From Opisthorchis felineus (Eukaryota; Platyhelminthes; Trematoda; Opisthorchiida; Opisthorchiidae), in the NCBI GenBank assembly GCA_004794785.1, contig SJOL01001202.1, positions 30,215 through 94,214 on the forward strand: a stretch of DNA of 64,000 nucleotides, in the 5' to 3' direction. Positions 1-11,039 of this stretch are shown here, piece after piece. Each line of letters starts with the position of its first letter. The stretch's first letter is position 1. A program made the translations under genes and the position numbers. A model generated the notes under the pieces. It did not search any database and was not told the DNA's origin. It saw nothing but the letters and a program-made list of their open reading frames with translations.

Positions 1-364
1 CCACACCAATCGGTTAAAAGTAGTTCGGTGGCAGACTGACAAACCTCGGACAAATGTTATGATCACCAATCCGTCAATCAGTGACGTTTGCACTTCCCTC
101 TGAAACGCTGCCACTGTTGTATACATTATCACATAGGGATGTGGTATGAATTCACAATCCGTCAGACTTTTCCGTTAGATCAGTTGGAAGTCTCTCACGG
201 TAAGCCACAATATCCGTGGACTATGATGAGATTAGTGTAAATTTATTGATGACACTGCACTACGGAATGTGAGTGATATTAATACAACATTAAAATTGCA
301 GAAACAAGACAGATGTACCCGGTTATGTGCCGTGCTTGTTACATAAAAAATTATTCAGTTACAG
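1..364. other. No gene seen
   Basis: Nothing recognisable: no long frame, no repeat shared with the rest of the window. Confidence 0.5.
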
Positions 365-592
365 TATGCCTAGGAAGGAAAGGCGGGCATCCTCGGGACC
401 AGGTCTTTTCTGGGGGACACAGGCTTCGACACATCGTCACGAGGAATCTAGTGATTATCGTGGTGCGACGGTTTGTGTGCCTCCGTGATCCATTGGCCTA
501 TACTGGAGGGTGTGTGTGTGACACTTGCAGAGTCTCTCGTACCAGGTTAGAGGCATGACCAACACAGTCTCCTGACCCTCGAGCCTGCAGGT
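365..592 (+). mobile_element. RTE-like LINE, 5' leader fragment
   Basis: The segment from about 480 to 592 matches, on the opposite strand, the leader of the RTE copy at 23500-23620. Shared landmarks are the CCATTG/CTATACTG block, the TGTGACACTTGCAGAGTC block, the TACCAGGTTAG block and the CACAGTCTCCTGAC block. In the other copy this region lies just upstream of the endonuclease reading frame, so it is read as 5' untranslated leader. No endonuclease coding follows here; the R1 repeat begins about 60 bp downstream. The short 81-codon frame across it (313-558) is probably not a gene. The left boundary is uncertain. Confidence 0.55.
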
Positions 593-644
593 TAAAACAC
601 ATGCGGTGACTTGTTATATACATATCTGAATCACAAGAAGAAAT

Positions 645-990
645 GAGGCTAAGTACACTCATTTGTAGACAAATTTGGTTTTGCGAGAGATTCACCTGGA
701 CCCTAGCTGAATCTCTCGTTTATGATGTTTTTAAGCAGCTGAATGTGCCTTAAAACACCATAAACGAGAAATTCAGCTGGGCTCCAGGTCAGTCTCTCGC
801 AAAACCAAATTCGTTTCCAAATGAGTGTATTCCGCTAATTTCGTGCAATTTGGTTTCAATCAGAACATAAGGTTGACGGAAACTCGGGGACTGCGCCTAC
901 CTGATGAACCCCAAAAAGGGCGAAACCGGCCGTGGGGTGTCGAAGAATTTTCAGCAACCTTATGAGTAGTGCATTACGTCTATAAGAGAT
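645..990. repeat. R1 repeat, fold-back copy
   Basis: Two inverted arms (654-735 and 750-829) of the R1 unit, each containing the TTTGGTTTTGCGAGAGA landmark, flank a short loop. The right arm runs on into a full ribozyme segment at 866-964. A transcript would fold into a long hairpin. The ribozyme lies on the plus strand of this copy. Confidence 0.8.
866..964 (+). ncRNA. Hammerhead-like ribozyme, decayed copy
   Basis: This is 99 nt bounded by CATAAGGTTG and CAACCTTATG, which pair perfectly over 10 bp. CTGATGA (901-907) is followed by a CCC/GGG stem with a CAAAAA loop, and then GAAA. The first stem II pair has become A-C instead of G-C. The cleavage triplet reads GCC instead of GUC, so U16.1 is lost and this copy should not cleave. 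Known: these are the conserved hammerhead core positions. Inference: it is a fossil of an active motif. Confidence 0.65.
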
Positions 991-1054
991 ATAGCTCATA
1001 ATGTTCTCAATTATTCACATAATAATGGTAAAACATGGCAGAACACCCCCAGTT

Positions 1055-1190
1055 CATACTAGAGATTTCGTCCTGTAAGTGAGGCATCAGCAGTACGAAT
1101 CTCATGAAACTTCACTAGGGAGTCTTGAACCCGTGACTTCCCGGCTAATAATGTAAACAACTGACCGTTCTGCAACTCCTGGCCGCTTGG
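1055..1190 (-). mobile_element. SINE family 2, fragment
   Basis: It begins with the GAGATTTCGTCCTGTAAGTG block that marks the tail of SINE2 copies elsewhere (43210, 8520) and ends in a degenerate B-box-like stretch near 1130. It is eroded and truncated. Confidence 0.5.
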
Positions 1191-1646
1191 AAGATACTTG
1201 GAAGGGACAGATAGAGGCAGGGGAATAGCTCAGGCAGTGCATCAAACTTGTGGGACACGCATGAAGTTAGGCCAACTCTTATTGTGGATAAACTACTACA
1301 GTCTCATTAATAACACACCAGGGGAAACATTCATTTCGATTTCTGAACAAGAAATTCCTACTACTGAAACCCCTTTCTAGGAAACAAACTAGAGGAAGCA
1401 AGACAATGTGATTTTTTTATATTGATATATCTAATTTCCACTTTTCAAAGGGAAAAACAGCATAAAATACCCTGTGCCGTTAAGCCGCACCTTACAGCTT
1501 CATGATCGCTCCTGATGTGCAGTCATGTCACATGGGCTGGCTACCTTTGTCTGGACATAAGAGTACCGATAATTCATGCTCGGATACGCACACAACAACT
1601 TCTTTAGGAAACTGTCACAGTCAACACTCACTGAAGGCAATTGATT
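1191..1646. other. No gene seen
   Basis: Nothing recognisable apart from a 60-codon frame at 1198-1380 with no family resemblance. Confidence 0.4.
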
Positions 1647-1830
1647 GAGCTCAGGATGGCACGAACTTACTGACCAAAAGGTCCGTGGTTCGAACCTAAC
1701 CCCGCATCTGGACTGCTCTTATCCTAGCTTGAGCAACCTTACAGTATCTCAGCCCTCCTGCTTCCCTCGGGTGGCATGGCAGCTAAACACCTAAAGAGTG
1801 TTAAGGCTGAATGGTAGTTTATTGTTTGTT
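1647..1830 (+). mobile_element. SINE family 1 (tRNA-derived)
   Basis: The order is a GAGCTCAGGATGGC head, an AAGGTCCGTGGTTCGAAC stretch containing a Pol III B box, then a body with the TTCCCTCGGGTGGCATGGCA landmark. The A-box half is deleted compared with the copy at 46098. Confidence 0.7.
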
Positions 1831-2644
1831 TACTGAAGGCGATTTTTCTGAAATATACTGATAGTTATCGAGTTCTAAATGATTACGATTATCTTCGTCG
1901 TTACCCTCATTTTTCCCAACTGGGTGACAAACGACCTTCATTTCGTGATGACCAAGATGAAGGAGGATGACCACCGACCATCGTGTTGTAGCGATACACG
2001 TCAGCCATCACTCTGGCCGAAGCAAAAAAAATCTATCGCGAAATTACAAGACTTGTTTGAAGCATCTCAATAACGTCCCCTTAAAATTCATCCTTCCCAC
2101 GAAGGAACACTCCTACTTAGAAAACATTTTGGTATCATCTCCTCGATGACTCTCTGATATTTCACGGTAATCCTTAGTCCGTTTGGTCAGTATCGGAATT
2201 AATCCGGTGACAATGAACTAAAATTGGAACAGGCTGTCCAAAGGATCCTACAGGACCCTCACTAAATCTTAGTGAACGAAAACATTTAGTCACCTTGGAA
2301 CCTCCCAAGAGCACAAACCTCTGACAAGCCGATTCAAAATCGCTTGCTTAGATAACATCCAAAATCATGCCGAATAAGAACTTCGGTAGCTATTTTGCCA
2401 CGAACCTACGACCACTGACCTAAAGCCGCGTAAGTTTTAGTGGAAGGAGGCCGAACGGTTAGAAAGCGCATCTCAAACGGTTCGTGCCCCCACACAACCG
2501 ACCACATACTGTCAGTCCATCTGTTATAAATTCACGTACTCACGCTTGGTTTCATTTTACAGGAGTGCCTTCGAAGAGGGATCACTCCACTCGAGGGTTC
2601 ACAACAGCGTTTACTTTCAGCTATAAATTAGTCTGTGATCATCT
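1831..2644. other. No gene seen
   Basis: Only short unrelated frames (1879-2073, 1967-2149, 2484-2687), two of which overlap in different frames, and none with a recognisable domain. Confidence 0.4.
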
Positions 2645-2811
2645 GGGAGCTCAAGATGGCGCAGTGATCAGAGCGCGAACTTACTAACCGGAAGGTCCGT
2701 GGTTCGAATCCGACCCCGGCATCTTGGCTGCTTCCACCTAAGCTCGGGCAACCTAATAGCATCTCATCCATCGAGCTTTCTTCGAATGGCATGGCACCGA
2801 AATGATGTTAC
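2645..2811 (+). mobile_element. SINE family 1 (tRNA-derived)
   Basis: An A-box-like stretch (GGCGCAGTGATCAGAGCGC) and a B box (GGTTCGAATCC) are spaced as in a tRNA, followed by the SINE1 body ending near a GGCATGGCACCG landmark. Confidence 0.75.
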
Positions 2812-3724
2812 ATATTAAATTACGATCGATTAATTTTCCTTATCCTCCTCTCTCCTCCAACCCCCCCCCCTTTTCCCGTGTTGACTGACTAATCAAAAGG
2901 AAAGGTCCGATTTTGGCTGCCAACAACTAAGAATGCAAACAACAATTAGCCCCTAGACATTCCGATTTCCATAGTTTACGAAATATTTTATGGAAAATGG
3001 AGGCTAAACCCTAAATCTTTTACAGAGGACAACTAATTCTCAATGCTGGCTTTAGAACGGCTCCTCAAATATGGTTGATATCTAATGGCGACTTTCTCGT
3101 ATTGCTCACGTTACCATGGAAAACAAGAGCGTATTTTTTTTGGGGGGGGGCATTTAACAAAAATGACCAAACTCGGTCCCAGCGCTTTTACATATTGGTA
3201 ATTGCTGCTGATGTTAACACGTTCGTTCATTCCAGGTCCAGGATAGAAGACAGCTGCCTGTTCACCATCATTTTCTGAGTGATCACATGATTTATTGCAA
3301 AGTTTGCAGGACTAATCGATTTCGACCGAAAAGATTTTGAGGCCTGCGTTAAGATGGGTGGGAAAGATGCATCACCACGACAAAGATGAACCTCCATCCA
3401 TTAAGTCCAATTTCGACATTGCTAGAGGAGTTTAGTGGTTCCGAATCGAGATTAGAAGGAAGCTTTAATCGTTCAATAAAGACAGTAAATGAGCTGATAA
3501 CTACCAGTCAATGATACATGAGAAACATGGTTTATATAATTATGAACTTCACTCTACCTGGAATAAGCATGTACTTTTGTGGCGAACGAGAGTTTCTAGA
3601 AAAAATAAAAGCTGTGGTAGTTATGTGGAGTCGTTCACGCCTCTCTGTCGTGCAGATTATATGGGTGATTGCGCTGTTGTCGTTTAAGAATATCCGAGTG
3701 ATTTCTTGGGTCTGCGTTAGAATA
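2812..3724. other. No gene seen; homopolymer runs
   Basis: It contains a poly-C/T run near 2860-2876 and a poly-T/G run near 3136-3150. No supported gene. Confidence 0.4.
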
Positions 3725-5365
3725 TGAGTAATGAAGTATCATCACTAAGCAAAATTTCAGTTTTTGGAAATGGTGTTGAATGAGGTTTCTCTTGTTCGGT
3801 GTCATGCCCTGGTTCCAGTTCTGCGTCAGAAGGATCGGATGTCACGTTACTGCCTTTAGGAGCCAAGCGGCGTAGGTATATTGTTTCGTGCTTTGCCATC
3901 TTGATGAACTGCATGGGCGCTCTGTGGATTACAAGAGACAAGCTCTAGTTCCTCTACCAGAGGGTCATATTTGGAAGCTTGATCGTTGCGTTTTAAAAGC
4001 ATCGGCCCAGGGACAGAAAGCAAGGTAGGCCAGAAGACATCGTTGGCTGATCAGCGTGTGAATGGCAGGAAACGTTCCTGCCGTGTGTATACTATTACAT
4101 AACAGGGATCTGACAAAATGGAAAGCATCAAGAAGGGTAACCCCCCAAAGTTTGGCAGGTAAGTTTCGTGATTTTACGACGAGAGAAATGGTCTTTCAAA
4201 GGGTAGCATTAATTTGTCCCACCTGACCATTGCATTTTGGATTTTAGACAGCGGTGTGACTAACAGCAACGCCTTTGCCAAACCAAAACTGTTTGAGTTC
4301 GGTTGCCATGAACATGGAACCGCAATTTGGGTGAATATGAGCGGACATGCCAAACAGTGAAAATAGCAGACTTGGACAACGAATTACCGTAGAAGAGAGC
4401 ATATCGGCGCAAGGATAGGCAAAAGGGAATCGGGAGTACTCGTCAACAATTGTTAGGAGGTAGTCGTTACGAGCGTTTGAGGGAAGTGGGCCTTTGAAGT
4501 TAATAGTAAGGCATCTAAAAGGTTGTGTGGTTTTGATAAGCTGGCTACGAAAAGCGTCACAAGATTTTGGTTTGAGTTCGGAGCATGTGGAAGAGTTTGA
4601 GACCACACGTCGGATATCACTGACTGAAAAAGGAACGTTTTTAGAATGAACAAAATGTAAAAATCTTCTGATCCTCCGATGGCATAATATGTTATGAAGC
4701 TTTTAAAGTTTCTCAGCCTAACAATGCGGCGACAAAGGTTACGAGGAAGAGCGTCGGCAAAGCGCTTATCCGCTCCTGGTCTACATAAGATGTCGTAGCT
4801 GTACCCCGCCAATTCGATTTTCTATTATTCAGTCTTGTCATTCTTTTAAATTTACTCTTCTGTTGGTTGCCATACATGAAAGCAGCCAAAACTTGATCCG
4901 TAATCAATTCGAAATTTCTCCCGAAGAGATAGTGGCACCATTTATGGATCGCTTGGACAACAGCATCTCCCTTTTTTTGACAGCAGAATGGTTTCTCAAG
5001 GTCCTAGAGAAAACCTGACCGGTTGGTTGTCCTAGTTGAGAGGTGCACCAATAACGATGTCGGAATCAACAGCTTCAGTGATGAAAGGGATGCTGTAGTC
5101 GATGGTAACGGCCATTGCATTGTCCAATTCGTGCTCAACGTTCCAAAATGCTGTTCAAATGCTCTCCAGCACCGGGAATATTTTGTTTTCAACTAAAGGA
5201 CGAATTTTGTCCGACAAAGCCGGTATCCATTGTGGGTGGCAGGTGAATAGACCCACGGCTCTTTGCTGAGATTGCCCGTTCTGGAAGTTCTCGTATAGGA
5301 ACCATACGTTCTGGGCCAGGTTTGATAATAACTCTGGAGAGAAGTAACTCTAGAGAAGTAATCTA
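3725..5365 (-). pseudogene. Ty3/gypsy retrotransposon pol remnant
   Basis: Read on the minus strand this is the 3' half of a gypsy-type polyprotein of the CsRn1-like kind known from flukes. In order: end of the reverse transcriptase and RNase H (about 5360-4740, with landmarks NLAQNVWFLYENFQ, AVTIDYSIPFITE and GYSYDILCRPGADK); integrase zinc region and core (about 4640-4180, with LLTIVDEYSRFPFAYP and ELKQFWFGKG); and the integrase C-terminal domain (about 3940-3725, with LRRLAPKGSN). Gag, protease and most of the RT are absent and no LTR was found. It is dead. Stops interrupt the frame near 5157, 5033, 5003, 4843 and 4240. A frame change occurs near 4840 and another near 4640. All three integrase catalytic acids are replaced: D by N in LTINFKGP, D by N in HPNCGS, and E by G near 4215. 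The family assignment is confident; the exact clade is inferred. Confidence 0.85.
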
Positions 5366-5744
5366 ATAACAATGGCACATGAGCTGAAAATATAGAGTGA
5401 TAATTGTTAGTTAATTATATATGAAGGTATGGTTCATATAATCATGACAGACATGTGACCGAACCAGCCTCGTTCAGACAGCTGTGATCCTGAACAGTTG
5501 ACCCTGGGAGAAGCACAGCTGTCTTTGATGTGGAAGCCACATTTGTGAACGGGAAAGGTTTTTAACTATGATCACAACTCTACCTGTGACTTAAAACTTT
5601 CAACAAAGTTCTTCTGCTCGTTTTATCAACTTGTCTTCATGCTTAAAGAATTACTCTCATTTAAAAATTACGCTGGTGCTAGCGGGCCACTCATTTGAAG
5701 TTCTTTCCTATGTTACTCTTAAATTGAATGAATTGCACGAAGGC
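5366..5744. other. No gene seen
   Basis: Nothing recognisable between the gypsy remnant and the next repeat. Confidence 0.4.
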
Positions 5745-5885
5745 ACTCCTTCTTGAAGCTCATTAAGTAGGCGTGGTCCCAGAGCTTCCAACAACCGTCG
5801 GCGCGCTCACTGATGACATCTCTGCGATTGGTGACGAAACTTCGCTAGTAACTTGAAAAGCTTAGCGAACAGATCAACAGTCATC
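5745..5885. repeat. R1 core fragment joined to R2 repeat
   Basis: 5745-5795 is a worn piece of the R1 ribozyme segment (CTTCTTGAAGCTCATTAAGTAGGCG landmarks; ribozyme on the minus strand). It runs directly into an R2 repeat (about 5800-5885) with CTGATGA, a GATTGGTGAC arm and GAAAC. The same R1-R2 neighbourhood recurs at 17765-18130. Confidence 0.5.
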
Positions 5886-7655
5886 TAGATCAGAAATTAA
5901 AAATTCCGTGGATTTATATCCTTCTTACTGACCATGTAGACGTTCTTGACAAATGAATGCAATCGTTTCGTCCGATTAAAACTGAATCTGGGAATATTCA
6001 GAATGAAGTTTGGTTGCTGGAGGGACTTTCGAGTTTAGAACTAATAAATGGACATTGGATACACAGAGCTCGTCTACGGTATACGGGTTACTTACCTTTG
6101 CTGGAACGGGAAACACATTGTGAACTGATGTACTCGTACTGACTAAGTTGCTCAAGTCAGCCGCCAGTGAATGCTTGTCATTTGTGGAACAATGAGCACC
6201 TCATCATTAAAATGTTTGGCTTTTTCTGTCGGTTCTTCGAAAGCCTCAGGCCTCACAATTAGTTCGGATGAAAAGGAGGCCGTCTCACTTGAAAGTTATA
6301 GACCACAGAATTTCATATCCCACGGTTTAGCACAGACTAACGGGGCGTTCGCCACAGGCGCAGGCTGGTTATGCGGTGCATCACCAACCCTCGATACGCA
6401 ACTGGTTCGGACAGTGTAACCAAGACGGGTTTTGCTTGAACACAACTTCCGGCTACAAATTGGGACCTCTAGTGTAAAAGCAAGCTTGCAATCATTTCTC
6501 ACCTCAGGCAAAGCCCTATCGATTGTTCTGAAATCAATCGAACTCAGCCGGTTTTCCTGTTTAAATAGGTACGACGAATCATATCTGGAATGAACGAAAA
6601 AGACTTGAGTAGCAATCATTCCCACTTGAATTGTGCGCTGCATGACAGAGAGAAAAAAAACAGTAGACCTGTGAATTCACAGTCAGACAAATAAATGACA
6701 GGTTTCGGTCTTCCGCACAAAAAGCATGGGAATGTGGTTCGTTCGAATGAACAGGAAAGAACCCTGTTGCTACTTTGTTTGGAACAAAGATAAGGTAGTG
6801 GATGCTCTGTGGGACAGTCTAGAGACTGACGTTTGTAAACATTTTAGCGTTTTTTTTTTCTAGTTTGGGAAAATCTTTTGCACATAGGAATGAAACAAAT
6901 TTCTGTGTGGAATGAGTGAAAGCTAAATATGGTTTTGTGATGGATGGAAATTATTTGATTGCTTACTGCTTAGGCAGAATTTCGCACGGATCAGAAAGTA
7001 TTAAGAAGAAGCTGAAGTTTTTTTCTTGAAACTTATGGATGTGCAACATTTACGTGGAACGGTAGCCAGTGACCTTGACAATCATTTCGAAGATGAGGCA
7101 TTGTTTCCTGGGAGGATTCGTTAATGCCCATGTCTATCCAGGTTTTCTTGCAACCAATATCTGGTACAATCGCGCGCAAGGTGCTCCGAATAAGGGCGGT
7201 CTTGTGAAACAGGATGTTTTTAAAATCCAAACGTCTAGAAACGACGCACCTGAAAAAATGCGTTTGTTTAGGCTACTAGTGCACCCAGCCCGTCAAACAG
7301 AGTGCCTTATCTCTGCATTCCGTTTGCAGTGTATTCGCCCTATTGAATTCACCTTAGCGCTACCCAAAAGTGATCAGCCCTGTCTATCCTGAAATCGTTT
7401 GGAGTTAAATACAGCTCACTAAACTTATTGGTTGTTCAACCGTCATTGGACGAAATCTGCTTCATCAAGAGTTGTTGACTGTACAGCACTTATCCCCAAA
7501 TTCACCAGCGGTGACACATTATGAGATAGTTCCTTTGAGAAAGGAACTGTGTCGTAATGCGAATATACTGCAACACCGCATTCGCACGGGTCTCCAAGGA
7601 AGACATCTTACCCAGTTTAAGATCTAAAGAGTGACCACAAATCTGACCGACACTA
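5886..7655. other. No gene seen
   Basis: The overlapping plus and minus frames at 6171-6643 and 7033-7392 have no recognisable domains and do not continue beyond themselves. Confidence 0.35.
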
Positions 7656-7659
7656 CATG

Positions 7660-7770
7660 TTTCTGGGTAGTTGGTCGGGTAGCTATCTCTCTGTTCGCCG
7701 AGCCTGGCAAATGACTTGCAAACATTTCATCACCATTCGAGAAGGCGACATCAGTACGCAGTTGATGATG
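7660..7770 (-). repeat. R2 repeat
   Basis: Landmarks GGGTAGCTATCTC, GTTCGCCGAGCCTGGCA and GCAAACATTTCATCACC, ending GACATCAGTACG. The family is assigned by comparison with copies at 10700, 17920 and 20690. The hammerhead-like core reads on the minus strand. Confidence 0.6.
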
Positions 7771-7884
7771 TGCAAACTGAGGTTGTTTCCTCGGATGGCG
7801 ACGAAAGGTTTACAATTTTGGATTGCCAACATGGATGGACAGATGACCAGTTACCTGATCAACTTCCAATAAATGTGCCCGAGC

Positions 7885-8412
7885 TACCGCTTTAACGGTG
7901 TATACTAATAATGATGCATGCGAGTAGTCAATGGGCTGCTGTCCAAGCTCCGTCCTCGCATCCGATAGAAGGCGAAGGTATGCTCGCGTTCGCCGCGAGC
8001 ATCGTGACATCAACGGACGCGTGAAGAAGGGTCGAGTCCTTATTGGAGAACGTAATCCCGATGCAATCAAAATTCACTGTGAATGAGTTTACGTGGTCAG
8101 TGCAACACTCCCAGCACTTCTCTTGCAAATTGAAGATGCTATGCTTCCGGAGTATGATGAGACGGTCGTGAGTCAGGTCCACCAAGACACGATTGGACAA
8201 CCGTTATGTTGAGGTACGCACGCCATTGAATCGAGCAACCTATCGAGTAAAGGCCGGCTGTGTTCGGTTTTTCATGGACTACCTAAGCAAGGCTGTTTTC
8301 GTCAACAGACAGACACCCAAAGTGGTATCGAATGCGAGGGTGGAGCTTGGGCACAAGACCATAGACTACTCGCATGCTTCATTAGTAGCACACACCGTTA
8401 CACCAGAATTCT
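7885..8412. mobile_element. Fold-back element with about 75-bp inverted ends
   Basis: The left end (about 7889-7968) and the right end (about 8328-8405) are inverted copies. Both carry a GCATGCGAGTAGTC block, an AAGCTCC block and a TCGCAT block, and an AACGGTGT block lies at each outer edge. The interior of about 360 bp has short frames on both strands but no recognised transposase. It may be a fold-back/MITE-like element or two inverted copies of a larger repeat. No clear target-site duplication was identified. Confidence 0.6.
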
Positions 8413-8509
8413 GACAAATTACTGCATATGACCCCAATCGATAAAACCAAGGCACATCGAGATAAGCAATGGAGTTCTCCTACTTCCTTCTATAGACCGC
8501 AAAATGTTG

Positions 8510-8830
8510 AGTTGAAAGCATTTCAATAGAGATTTCATCCTGTAAATGAAGTAAAGTTATGCTGAAAAGCCGAGAAGCACCGTACAGTTGTTTCTTCCTT
8601 ATTAGGAATCATCAGCAATGCGCATCTCACAAAACTCCAAGGGGCCGCAAACCCGCAGGCTCTAGCATGCTACTCTGAGCATTTAATCTTTCGGCCACCA
8701 GTGAATGATCAGCAGTGTGATTGGCTAGCACTGAGACAGGATACAGTGCCACGCATTTTTCAATCATGGGATCCACATCACGTGGTCACGCGTGTTGGAT
8801 GGTTCCACAAGTGACCACTTCTCAGATGGA
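8510..8830 (-). mobile_element. SINE family 2
   Basis: On the minus strand this has the SINE2 order: CACGTGATGTGG-like head (8770-8830), tRNA-like part with CTGCGGGTTTGCGG in place of the B box, GATGATTCC block, and tail ending near the GAAATCTCTATTG block. Eroded. Confidence 0.6.
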
Positions 8831-9228
8831 AGTTTCAATCTTCGGATGAATTTTAGTCTATAAAATAGCTCAGAGGAAAATGAAGTTTGAGTCCACCTGA
8901 TAGGCTGTGGTGACCTAAATGAAAAAAGTCCATTGGCTTTACTTTGTCACTCAAAATTGTCTTCAGTAAATCAGTAGGGAACTAAAGGGATTCACAGCAA
9001 ATTCTAAGCAGGAATTACCAGCACGGACTAACTTGTACGGGAATTTCAGAACGAGGCAAGTATGCGATCACATCATTCCAAGATGCTACTGAGTGAAACA
9101 AAACACAATAAAGCAGGCGGATTACAGTGATCATCACCTCAATCACGAACAGTCCAGTGATGCGTGCGGATGGTGTTCAGAATGTTATAAATAACACTTC
9201 TTTGGGTTATGAAATGTTCATTTCTACA
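8831..9228. other. No gene seen
   Basis: Nothing recognisable; an intron-like stretch may end at the acceptor described in the next entry. Confidence 0.35.
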
Positions 9229-9567
9229 GGGTCCTACTTCGTTGTTGGGACTCATCAAGTGCATTTGGGGAGAGACGAAACAAGTGACTTCTGAAGGACC
9301 ACACTCCTGCCGACCTGTTTGGTCAACTGAAGAATTTGCACTGGGGTCTCACAACCTGTTTGCTTGTTCAAGCCATCCAACTATTGAGTGTCAGTCGGTG
9401 TCACATCGAAATGCCCACGAGGATTCGATAAGCACAAGCAACAGCTCCGGCACGATGGTCTGTATCACCGGAGGAGTAGTCGGACTACTGACCGGAAAAA
9501 TTCCCGTAGAAGACAAAACTATGTCACAAAGTTTTGAATGGAATGGCGCGATATGTCAGTCTGGATG
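9229..9567 (+). CDS. Candidate 3'-terminal exon, unknown protein
   Basis: An open frame of about 110 codons starts just after a good splice-acceptor-like sequence (TTTCTACAG ending near 9228) and stops at TGA around 9565-9567. An AATAAA hexamer follows at about 9674, as expected for a last exon. The other two frames close quickly. The predicted segment is rich in Ser, Thr, Cys and Gly, with one hydrophobic stretch (GVVGLLTG). I do not recognise a family. No upstream exon could be joined to it, and it could be a chance frame. The internal ATG at 9209 is a shadow of the open frame rather than a likely start. Confidence 0.3.
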
Positions 9568-10204
9568 ACGTGGACGCTTAGCCTGGTTGACCTATATATT
9601 CACATCGTGCATCAAATGCTCTCAAAATGGACAAAACATCGCCTCTCCGGATAGAGGTCTTGGTTCACCGGACAATAAATGATACGGATTCTGCCTAACA
9701 ACAGCCTACCAGTGGGGACCCTTGTTGTATTTATATTCATCTGTTTTGATAAGCCAACAGATAAAGAACACAATGATCACATAAAACGGGTAACCCGACT
9801 ATTATGAGAACGTGCTTCTAGCTGGAAGGTAGTTGAGTGATTTAAAGTTGTGCTTCCCATTCATTCGCCGTAGATACAACCCCTAAATAGCAACTTTTAG
9901 ACACCGATACAATCTGAACCTTCAAACACGCACGTCTATCACACCCCATAGGCAGCTTTTACAATAAAAGCGATTGGACAGACAATGTGATGTTCCCAGG
10001 CGCCCCTCTCTCCATTATGTTGATCCTAGTCCTACATACAATTCCACGGCTAATTTTATTCCGGGCAATGTCTGATGAACCATTTTCTGTCGTTTTAAAA
10101 GCTGTGGTATTGAAGGCAGCTCCAGAGAAGAATCGGAGCCAGCTTTGCATTTATTGCTATCGGGGATACCATGTTGTGAATTCCAATGATGCAGATGAAC
10201 TTGG
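9568..10204. other. No gene seen; possible poly(A) signal
   Basis: AATAAA near 9674 may serve the candidate exon upstream. The mutually overlapping plus and minus frames at 9959-10226 are not supported. Confidence 0.3.
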
Positions 10205-10330
10205 TAATGTGTTTGAATATTGGTAGCTCTGGTGCATTCATTGGTAATTGATCAGGAGACTGTTGTTCTGTTTGTCGAGCTTGGCAACTGACTTGCAGAC
10301 GTTTCAGTACCGTTCGAGGAGGCATCTTAA
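10205..10330 (-). repeat. R2 repeat
   Basis: Landmarks GGTAGCTCTGGTGC, GTTTGTCGAGCTTGGCA, GCAGACGTTTCAGTACC. The core is decayed. Confidence 0.6.
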
Positions 10331-10699
10331 ATGCGCTGTTAGGCAGCCAGTCACTCTGTTCGTGCTTGCGCTCATATAGTTTGCATAGAGAAGCACTGAG
10401 CAATAACCTGATTGGCTATTGATAACCATGAAACTTGGAGTTTGGTTGGTCCGATCGTGATCTCTGTTGCGTGGTGGTTTTCATTTCTCGGATACAAAAA
10501 CGTCAATGGCGTACAAGCAGAGGAAAACACACGATTGAAGAACTGAGAAGATTCTGCGAAACAAAGCAATCTACCCATGATTCTTGCAAAATAAATGGTT
10601 GGTACTCATTCATAGCTACCTGGAGGTCAAATACTCTAGGGCTACGCTACATGGTAAATATGTCCCTAAGCTGAGAAACAGCCCTTTAGAGATGTTTCA

Positions 10700-10800
10700 A
10701 ATATAGGTAGCTCGGGTGCTTTGCTCAGTTGTTGGTCTGTTCACCGAGCTTGGCATTCGGATTTGAAACGGTTCGTCACCAATCTGAGTGCGGGGTTGAG
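10700..10800 (-). repeat. R2 repeat
   Basis: Landmarks AGGTAGCTCGGGTGCTTTG, GTTCACCGAGCTTGGCA, CGTCACCAATCTGAGTGCG. One of the clearer R2 left ends. Confidence 0.65.
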
Positions 10801-11039
10801 TGGGTCATTCGTGAATTATGTGAGTAGGTTTGCACACTGCTGCAGTGTATTGCCTCCGGAACTCACCACCAAATCCGATCAAGCCGCAGGAGAATTTTAT
10901 TTGTTCATCCTGCAGCCTTAACTGATGACTCCACTTTCGGACCGATTATCAAGTAGACCGTTTTGATTATTCTGAGAATTCGGACATGCAAAAAACCGCG
11001 TAGTCGACATTTAATTCAGAGACCAGACCGTACATTTTA

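Noticed and set aside
4713..5378. Separate small genes on the minus strand
   Set aside because: These are out-of-phase pieces of the single decayed gypsy pol.
7928..8414. Frames within the fold-back element sharing the DYSHASL residues
   Set aside because: The shared peptide arises because the inverted ends are copies of the same DNA read on opposite strands, not because of two related genes.
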